Source: Sepiola atlantica (taxonomy: Eukaryota > Mollusca > Cephalopoda > Sepiida > Sepiolidae). Taken from it: a stretch of DNA of 64,000 nt. Of this stretch, positions 55,525-64,000 are shown piece after piece (within the stretch, counting starts at the first letter, position 1; every line of letters begins with the position of its first letter). The stretch covers positions 16,886,774 to 16,950,773 of the forward strand of contig OY744537.1 of NCBI GenBank assembly GCA_963556195.1, in the 5' to 3' direction. Made by a program: the position numbers and the translations under genes. The notes beneath the pieces were generated by a model, which saw only the letters and a list, made by a program, of their open reading frames with translations, did no database searches and had not been told where the DNA came from.

Positions 55525-56299
55525 ATCACGTTAATTTTTAAAACACTGCTGACCATTTATCTCTCTAATTCATGTGACAACTTTTGCAACTGCTTAAATA
55601 TAATAGGGAAATAAATAAAGAAAATGTAGTAAGCAGCCGAACTGTTTGATTTAGTTTCAGTGTTATTTTTCGAACATTTACCAGTAAAAAAAAATTTCTG
55701 GTCTACTATGCACTATTTAAAAAAACAAAAACATTATAAGCTTGGGTGCACGTAGAATCCGATGATGTAAGGTTTGTAAATGTATGCAGTGTAGTTTGGG
55801 ACTCCTAAGCGGACGCACACACAAAACGTGACTTTCCTTGATATAGTAGATGAGTCGCTCTCTTTTCTCTGTATTGTAGTACAAGATATACTCTGCTAGC
55901 TTTGGTCGCATAGGGAGGGTAGGGGGGGGGGGCGATCCCACTGTGGTTTGGACTTACAAAGCTGTTCAGTCGTTGCTTAAAGGAGAAATTCATTCCATCT
56001 ACATGGAAAACTTTGTTGGTCTGCCCAATGTTTAAAACTGCTGGAGATCGGTTTTCTAGCCCTAACCCTAACTCAGTACAAACCGATCAGTTTTCTATGC
56101 ACCATGAGTCAGCTGTTTTTGATAAACGAAAATGTTGTCAATCACCCAACTTAGAGAAGGCCATCTTTCATTGCTAGGAATGACCGTGTGTTAGCTAATT
56201 TAAAACATGTTTTTTTTTTCATATTTAATACGTTATACAAAATTGATTTTAAGTTCAATATGTTCAGCATGCCATAATTATTAAAACATATACTATTTT
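55522..56299. other. No recognisable feature
   Basis: AT-rich with a G run at 55922..55932. Confidence 0.55.
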
Positions 56300-56649
56300 T
56301 GAGCAATTGAGTCAGCGATAAGCAATATGGATTCCATCCTGCAAGATCAATAGCTGACATGCTGACTGTAATATCACACAGGATCAGTCTGTTGACAGAG
56401 GCTTCATTTCTAGGGCGATAGTAATTGACATATCAAAAGCCATATATCAAAATAGGGTTTGCCACAAAGGTTTTCTCCTCAAGCTTGCTAGGTATGGAAT
56501 ATCTGGCAATGTCTTTGCAACTCTCAAATCCTTTCTCTCTGATAGGTTTATAAAAGTAGTCATAGAATCAATGCTTGCGTGCCTCAAAAATTAATTTTGT
56601 GTCTTCCTGATCTTCATCAATGATCTTCCAAATCATATTCTGAGATCAT

Positions 56650-56860
56650 TCGTTAACATCTATGCAGACGACACAAATATCTATGGCAGCACTTCGAAGA
56701 GCAGTGAAGATTTTGCTGATACTCTTTCTCTCTTCCCCCCCAAAAAATAGCTTGCTAGTTTTAACACGTTTAAAACCAAGCTTCTCTCTTTTCAGCACAA
56801 ATGTTCAGATTCTTGTTTTGCCTGTTGACATGCATGGCTCTCAACTTGAGCTTTGATAAG
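56650..56860 (+). pseudogene. LINE B copy 2 RT core fragment
   Basis: Encodes YADDTNIYGSTSKSSEDFAD-like sequence in one frame with an intact YADD (56661..56672), followed within 80 bp by a frameshift at a C/A run. Same family as 42914..43126. Confidence 0.75.
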
Positions 56861-57861
56861 CTCATAGGGCTGACTTTCACTCTAAACTTAAAAATGGAAG
56901 TCTTACATCAAATCTGTTGATAAGGTTGCTGGGAAAATGGTTGGATTATTTTATCGCTCGAGAAAGTACCCGACTCGTGACGCAATCCTCTACCTGCGTA
57001 AGAGTTTGATACAGTCCCTGATAGAGAACTGCTGCATATTAAGAAGAAAGACGCTGACACTTCTCCTGCTCTATCAACTTGACATCGAGCAAGGCTATCT
57101 TCACTTGAAGATATACTGCTCCGAGAAAAGACTTCCAGCAGTCAACCTGTATTATTACTATTCCTTTCTTCAACAGTGTAGGTCACTTAAATAAATATAT
57201 ATCAGTTTTTGTATATAAAATGGCCTTGTTTTCCTTTCATTTGCCTATCGTTTGTTAGAGATTATTATAGGAGATAGTCCTATGGTTTATGTTAAGATTG
57301 GCTCCTATAAATATACCACTTGGTAGTGATGCCAATGGTGAGATCGACGTCTACTCTATAGAAAAGGGTCCATGCACTGCTATGTTTTTGCTCCGTTAAA
57401 TTGACCTTCTACCAACAATCGAATGAGAATCGTCCTCCTTTAAAAGACACCTTTATTATCATTCATTCAATGTCATTTTTTCACATTTCAAGGCTGCAAT
57501 ATAAAATGGCTTTATATGGTTGAATCCGCACACCCACATGACAGTTTCATTGAAAAGAATTGTTTTGTGATCTTACCATAAGCCTGTATAAGAGCCAGAT
57601 CCAGCCTAAGCCTATATGTATATATATATGTATATATATATGTATATCCAGCCTAAGCACTCTTCCTTGCGTTGACAGAGTACAAAACCGACTTCACAAT
57701 CTAGTGGGCGATGATCTCCTTTCTTCCCTACAATTCCTTTCTCACGGAAGAAACGTTGCTAGTCTTTCTCTACTCTATCGTCATTTTTATATTAGGTGTT
57801 CGACTGAGCTGCAATATACGATTTCCCCGTGTGAAACGTTCACAGCAAGAACTTGTTTAGC

Positions 57862-58236
57862 TATCACCATTGAAACGACATCAGCCCTAGTTAGATGGGA
57901 ACGGTGGAGGTCTTGGACTGCCAAAAGTGTTCAAGTTGGTAAAGGATAGGCATCCAGCCGTAAAATTGCCTTAAATACAATGTCTAGTCGAAATACAGCA
58001 GGAAAAAAGAAAGGCAGTGCTAGTAGCACTAATGCTGCTGGTAATGTCTTGGGCTTCGTAGATCCCAGGATGCGTGGATCTTCAGGGCCTATGGATTCCA
58101 TCAAGCCTTGCCAAAGACAGGAGTGGAGAGGAAGACTTAGATTTCGAGACTAGACAATCAGGCCCCACCCTCATCAGAGGATTAATTGTGGCCTGATTCA
58201 ACAAATAAACCGGTTGATGATGATGATGATGATGAT
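57862..58236 (+). mobile_element. SINE-like insertion ending in (GAT)n, inside LINE B
   Basis: LINE B similarity stops at about 57860 and resumes at about 58238 (GCAAAGAACTTTCC). The intervening DNA contains GGATAGGCATCCAGCCGTAA, a motif reminiscent of cephalopod repeats, and ends with (GAT)n at 58214..58236, a common 3' tail of such elements. Confidence 0.55.
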
Positions 58237-58546
58237 TGCAAAGAACTTTCCTTCCTGCTTTTGTATACCTAAAACAAATGGAACTTCGATGAACATAGTT
58301 TCTTTCCAAGAACTTCCTATCTGTGAAACACAATACAATGGGACTGCTTCCCTGCTGACTACAACATGGTCGTCTACAAGTCTAATGTCAGCAAATACTA
58401 TTCGAGCCGTTCTTTTAAGTAATCAAATTATGCCCATTCTACCTATCGTTTCAAATCCTCTCATTGTGTTGTTTATGATCTAACTGACAATTTCATTAAC
58501 ATTTATCCTTGAGTGGCCTTTTGGCCTTGGTAAGAGGTGACTCATT

Positions 58547-58637
58547 AGTATTAAAAAAAACCCTTTAAAAGTTAAAGTTAAATATTAAATTAAAGCAAAG
58601 TAATAATATTCATCTGGACATTTTTTAACCTGAACAT
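58547..58637. other. Short AT-rich junction before the array
   Basis: Poly-A after the LINE B tail, then unique AT-rich DNA up to the first minisatellite unit. Confidence 0.7.
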
Positions 58638-61600
58638 TTTAACAGATTGGTAAAGAAAGACGATTTTAACAGATTGGTAAAGAAAGAATATTTCAACATA
58701 TTGGTAAAGAAAGAACATTTTAACAGATTGGTAAAGAAAGAACATTTTAACAGATTGGTAAAGAAAGACGATTTTAACAGATTGGTAAAGAAAGAAGATT
58801 TTAACAGATTGGTAAAGAAAGAACATTTTAACAGATTGGTAAAGAAAGAACATTTTAACAGATTGGTAAAGAAAGAACATTTTAACAGATTGGTAAAGAA
58901 AGAACATTTTAACAGATTGGTAAAGAAAGAACATTTTAACAGATTGGTAAAGAAAGAAGATTTTAACAGATTGGTAAAAAAAGAAGATTTTAACAGATTG
59001 GTAAAGAAAGAACATTTTAACAGATTGATAAAGAAAGAACATTTTAACAGATTGGTAAAGAAAGAACATTTTAACAGATTGGTAAAGAAAGAACATTTTA
59101 ACAGATTGGTAAAGAAAGAAGATTTTAACAGATTGGTAAAAAAAGAAGATTTTAACAGATTGGTAAAGAAAGAACATTTTAACAGATTGGTAAAGAAAGA
59201 ACATTTTAACAGATTGGTAAAGAAAGAACATTTTAACAGATTGGTAAAGAAAGAATATTTTAACAGATTGGTAAAGAAAGAAGATTTTAACAGATTGGTA
59301 AAGAAAGAACATTGTAACAGATTGGTAAAGAAAGAACATTTTAACAGATTGGTAAAGAAAGAAGATTTTAACAGATTGGTAAAGAAAGAACATTTTAACA
59401 GATTGGTAAAGAAAGAACATTTTAACAGATTGGTAAAGAAAGAACATTTTAACAGATTGGTAAAGAAAGAACATTTTAACAGATTGGTAAAGAAAGAACA
59501 TTTTAACAGATTGGTAAAGAAAGAATATTTTAACAGATTGGTAAAGAAAGAACATTTTAACAGATTGGTAAAGAAAGAACATTTTAACAGATTGGTAAAG
59601 AAAGAACATTTCAACAGATTGGTAAAGAAAGAACATTTTAACAGATTGGTAAAGAAAGAGCATTTTAACAGATTGGTAAAGAAAGAACATTTTAACAGAT
59701 TGGTAAAGAAGGAACATTTTAACAGATTGGTAAAGAAATGATATTTTAACAGATTGGTAAAGAAAGAACATTTTAACAGATTGGTAAAGAAAGAACATTT
59801 TAACAGATTTGTAAAGAAAGAACATTTTAACAGATTGGTAAAGAAAGAACATTTTAACAGATTGGTAAAGAAAGAACATTTTAATAGATTGGTAAAGAAA
59901 GAAGATTTTAACAGATTGGTAAAGAAAGAACATTTTAACAGATTGGTAAAGAAAGAACATTTTAACAGATTGGTAAAGAAAGAACATTTTAACAGATTGG
60001 TAAAGAAAGAACATTTTAACAGATTGGTAAAGTAAGAAGATTTTAATAAATTGGTAAAGAAAGAATATTTTAACAGATTGGTAAAGAAAGAACATTTTAA
60101 CAGATTGGTAAAAAAAGAAGATTTTAACAGATTGGTAAAGAAAGAACATTTTAACAGATTGGTAAAGAAAGAACATTTTAACAGATTGGTAAACAAAGAA
60201 CATTTTAATAGATTGGTAAAGAAAGAACATTTTAACAGATTGGTAAAGATAGAAAATTTTAACAGATTGATAAAGAAAGAACATTTTAACAGATTGGTAA
60301 ATAAAGAACATTTTAACAGATTGGTAAAGAAAGAACAATTTAACAGATTGGTAAAGAAAGAACATTTTAACAGATTGGTAAAGAAAGAACATTTTAACAG
60401 ATTGGTAAAAAAAGAAGATTTTAACAGATTGGTAAAGAAAGACGATTTTAACAGATTGGTAAAGAAAGAACATTTTAACAGATTGGTAAAGAAAGAACAT
60501 TTTAACAGATTGGTAAAGAAAAAACATTTTAACAGATTATTAAAGAAAGAACATTTTAACAGATTGGTAAAGAAAGAAGATTTTAACAGATTGGTAAAGA
60601 AAGAACATTTTAACAGATTGGTAAAGAAAGAACATTTTAACAGATTGGTAAAGAAAAAACATTTTAACAGATTATTAAAGAAAGAACATTTTAACAGATT
60701 GGTAAAGAAAGAAGATTTTAACAGATTGGTAAAGAAAGAAGATTTTAACAGATTGGTAAAAAAGAAGATTTTAACAGATTGGTAAAGAAAGAACATTTTA
60801 ACAGATTGAAAAAGAAAGAACATTTTAACAGATTGGTAAAGAAAGAACATTTAAACAGATTGGTAAAGAAAGAAGATTTAAACAGATTGGTAAAGAAAGA
60901 ATATTTTAACAGATTGGTAAAGAAAGAAGATTTTAACAGATTGGTAAAGAAAGAACATTGTAACAGATTGGTAAAGAAATAACATTTTAACAGATTGGTA
61001 AAGAAAGAAGATTTTAACAGATTGGTAAAGAAAGAACATTTTAACAGATTGGTAAAGAAAGAACATTTTAACAGATTGGTAAAGAAAGAATATTTTAACA
61101 GATTGGTAAAGAAAGAACATTTTAACAGATTGGTAAAGAAAGAATATTTTAACAGATTGGTAAAGAAAGAACATTTCAACAGATTGGTAAAGAAAGAACA
61201 TTTTAACAGATTGGTAAAGAAAGAGCATTTTAACAGATTGGTAAAGAAAGAACATTTTAACAGATTGGTAAAGAAAGAACATTTTAACAGATTGGTAAAG
61301 AAAGAACATTTTAACAGATTGGTAAAGAAAGAACATTTTAACAGATTGGTAAAGAAAGAACATTTTAACAGATTGGTAAAGAAAGAACATTTTAACAGAT
61401 TGGTAAAGAAAGAACATTTTAATAGATTGGTAAAGAAAGAAGATTTTAACAGATTGGTAAAGAAAGCAGATTTTAACAGATGTGTAAAGAAAGAACATTT
61501 TAACAGATTGGTAAAGAAAGAACATTTTAACAGATTGGTAAAGAAAGAAGATTTTAACAGATTGGTAAAGAAAGAAGATTTTAACAGATTGGTAAAGAAA

Positions 61601-64000
61601 GAACATTTTAACAGATTGGTAAAGAAAGAACATTTTAACAGATTGGTAAAGAAAGAAGATTTTAACAGATTGGTAAAAAAGAAGATTTTAACAGATTGGT
61701 AAAGAAAGAACATTTTAACAGATTGAAAAAGAAAGAACATTTTAACAGATTGGTAAAGAAAGAACATTTTAACAGATTGGTAAAGAAAGAACATTTTAAC
61801 AGATTGGTAAAGAAAGAAGATTTAAACAGATTGGTAAAGAAAGAATATTTTAACAGATTGGTAAAGAAAGAAGATTTTAACAGATTGGTAAAGAAAGAAC
61901 ATTGTAACAGATTGGTAAAGAAATAACATTTTAACAGATTGGTAAAGAAAGAAGATTTTAACAGATTGGTAAAGAAAGAACATTTTAACAGATTGGTAAA
62001 GAAAGAACATTTTAACAGATTGGTAAAGAAAGAATATTTTAACAGATTGGTAAAGAAAGAACATTTTAACAGATTGGTAAAGAAAGAATATTTTAACAGA
62101 TTGGTAAAGAAAGAACATTTTAACAGATTTGTAAAGAAAGAACATTTTAACAGATTGGTAAAGAAAAAGCATTTTAACAGATTGGTAAAGAAAGAACATT
62201 TTAACAGATTGGTAAAGAAGGAACATTTTAACAGATTGGTAAAGAAAGAACATTTTAACAGATTGGTAAAGAAAGAACATTTTAACAGATTGGTAAAGAA
62301 AGCAGATTTTAACAGATTGGTAAAGAAAGAACATTTTAACAGATTGGTAAAGAAAGAAGATTTTAATAGATTGGTAAAGAAAGAATATTTTAACAGATTG
62401 GTAAAGAAAGAAGATTTTAACAGATGTGTAAAGAAAGAACATTTTAACAGATTGGTAAAGAAAGCAGATTTTAACAGATTGGTAAAGAAAGAAGATTTTA
62501 ATAAATTGGTAAAGAAAGAAGATTTTAACAGATTTGTAAAGAAAGAACATTTTAACAGATTGGTAAAAAAAGAAGATTTTAACAGATTGGTAAAGAAAGA
62601 ATATTTTAACAGATTGGTAAAGAAAGAACATTTTAACAGATTGGTAAAGAAAGAACATTTTAACAGATTGGTAAAGAAAGAAAATTTTAACAGATTGATA
62701 AAGAAAGAACATTTTAACAGATTGGTAAAGAAAGAACATTTTACCAGATTGGTAAAGAAAGAACATTTTAACAGATTGGTAAAGAAAGAACATTTTAACA
62801 GATTGGTAAAGAAAGAACATTTTAACAGATTGGTAAAGAAAGAAGATTTAAACAGATTGGTAAAAAAAAAGATTTTAACAGATTAGTAAAGAAATAATAT
62901 TTTAACAGATTGGTAAAAAAAGAACATTTTAACAGATTGGTAATTAAAGAACATTTTAACAGATTGGTAAAGAAAGAACATTTTAACAGATTGGTAAAGA
63001 AAGAATATTTTAACAGATTGGTAAAGAAAGAACATTTTAACAGATTGGTAAAGAAAGAAGATTTTACAGATTAGTAAAGAAAGAACATTTTAACAGATTG
63101 GTAAAGAAAGAACATTTTAACAGATTGGTAAAGAAAGAACATTTTAACAGATTGGTAAAGAAGGAACATTTTAACAGATTGGTAAAGAAAGAAGATTTTA
63201 ATAGATTGGTAAAGAGAGAACATTTTAACAGATTGGTAAAGAAAGAAGATTTTAACAGATTGGTAAAGAAAGAACATATTAACAGATTGGTAAAGAAAGA
63301 ACATTTTAAGACAGATTGGTAAAGAAAGAACATTTTAACAGATTTGTAAAGAAAGAAGATTTTAATAAATTGGTAAAGAAAGAACATTTTAACAGATTTG
63401 TAAAGAAAGAACATTTTAACAGATTGGTAAAAAAAAGAAGATTTTAACAGATTGGTAAAGAAAGAACATTTTAACAGATTGGTAAAGAAAGACGATTTTA
63501 ACAGATTGGTAAAGAAAGAACATTTTAACAGATTGGTAAAGAAAGAACATTTTAACAGATTAGTAAAGAAAGAATATTTTAACAGATTGGTAAAGAAAGA
63601 ATATTTTAACAGGTTGGTTAAAAAAGAACATTTTAACAGATTGGTAAAGAAAGAACATTTTAACAGATTGGTAAAGAAAGAACATTTTAACAGATTGGTA
63701 AAGAAAGAACATTTTAACAGATTGGTAAAGAAAGAACATTTTAAATGATTGGTAAAGAAAGAACATTTTAACAGATTGGTAAAGAAAGAACATTTTAACA
63801 GATTGGTAAAGAAAGAAGATTTTAATAGATTGGTAAAGAAAGAACATTTTAACAGATTGGTAAAGAAAGAAGATTTTAACAGATTGGTAAAGAAAGAACA
63901 TTTTAACAGATTGATAAAGAAAGAAGATTTTAACAGATTGGTAAAGAAAGAACATTTTAACAGATTGGTAAAGAAAGAACATTTTAACAGATTGGTAAAG
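58638..64000. repeat. 27-bp minisatellite array, about 200 units, open at the window end
   Basis: The consensus unit is AACATTTTAACAGATTGGTA-AAGAAAG. The main variable position gives AACATT, AAGATT or AATATT. Because 27 bp is nine codons, three frames stay open for hundreds of codons: plus strand NRLVKKEHF, minus strand MFFLYQSVK and CSFFTNLLK. These frames carry stops (for example AAATAAC at about 60980 and 61924), 26-bp units and a 28-bp unit that shift the frame, and no start or splice context, so I do not call a protein. Larger duplications exist: a 135-bp block near 60.5-60.7 kb and a 917-bp block at about 60.8-62.6 kb. The array lies about 5.7 kb upstream of the CACHD1-like exon. Confidence 0.97.

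Larger units (their letters stand above)
56300..58546 (+). mobile_element. LINE B, copy 2, interrupted
   Basis: 56300..57130 parallels 42670..43430 (QYGFHPARS-like start, then ISHRIS; YADD box in IYADDTNIYG at 56658..56687). 57655..57860 parallels the C-terminal region (RVQNRLHNLVGDDLLSSLQF, LLYRHF). 58240..58546 carries the 3' end and tail CATTTATCCTTGAGTGGCCT, TTTGGCCTTGG. Two unrelated stretches intervene: 57195..57650 (unidentified, includes TATATGTA repeats) and 57862..58236 (a SINE-like insertion). The element is dead. Confidence 0.8.

Noticed and set aside
58590..60850. Very long frames (645 and 741 codons) on the minus strand with MFFLYQSVK or TNLLKCSFF repeats, and NRLVKKEHF repeats on the plus strand
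   Set aside because: They follow automatically from a 27-bp period without stops in three frames. The same array contains stop-bearing and frame-shifting units, lacks any non-repeat protein segment and has no promoter or splice context.
58638..64000. CRISPR-like array
   Set aside because: There are no unique spacers; the whole unit is repeated, and the context is animal DNA.

Overview
The window looks like non-coding animal DNA, most probably from a mollusc. It is AT-rich, and it holds no operon-like gene packing and no dense coding. Instead it has LINE relics, Helitrons, mariner MITEs, fold-back elements, snRNA- and 5S-derived sequences, TA/CA/CT microsatellites and minisatellites. A few repeat motifs (for example a 'CGTCCGTTTTACATGCTGGC' segment near 41.17 kb and a 'GGCATCCAGC' segment near 57.95 kb) resemble repeats I associate with cephalopods. 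That attribution rests on memory and is tentative.

The one convincing host gene feature is a 219-codon first coding exon on the minus strand at 52229..52885. It starts with a signal peptide, runs through a long low-complexity linker, ends in a segment that closely matches the N-terminus of CACHD1 (VWFA and cache domain-containing protein 1, an alpha2delta-like protein), and stops at a clean phase-0 splice donor. I found no second exon. If the gene continues, everything from 52228 down to base 1 is probably its first intron (more than 52 kb), and 53-64 kb is its upstream flank.

The presumed intron and flank are a record of transposition. There is a broken LINE (LINE A, 3.1-6.9 kb) and a second LINE family (LINE B) with two RT-bearing copies (42.7-43.9 and 56.3-58.5 kb), two 3' fragments and two isolated tails. 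There are several Helitrons, one of which is complete at 49757..50167. Other elements are a dead mariner copy (13.7-14.3 kb), a mariner-type MITE (16.7-17.1 kb), a fold-back element with an 8-bp target duplication (27.2-27.6 kb) and a cluster of palindromic elements around the CACHD1-like exon (47-55.4 kb). Three relics of cellular genes or RNAs were found on the minus strand: a Spen-family RRM pseudogene (36.5-36.9 kb), an unrecognised coding relic with one stop (23.5-23.9 kb) and half of a 5S rRNA (21.7 kb).

The most unusual element is a family of three dispersed copies (6.9, 28.4 and 53.9 kb) whose 5' end is the start of U2 snRNA, including stem-loop I and the GTAGTA branch-site-pairing sequence. 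This head is fused to an unrelated, highly folded body. The copies carry compensatory substitutions in several stems, and the 28.4 kb copy has an 18-bp perfect target-site duplication, so it was inserted by retrotransposition.

From about 58.64 kb to the end of the window is an array of about 200 units of a 27-bp minisatellite. Because the period is nine codons it produces long artefactual ORFs on both strands. It has higher-order structure (a 917-bp superunit) and continues past the window edge. A separate, apparently unmutated 27-bp array of different sequence lies at 16.2 kb, and a four-copy 109-bp array lies at 9.2 kb.
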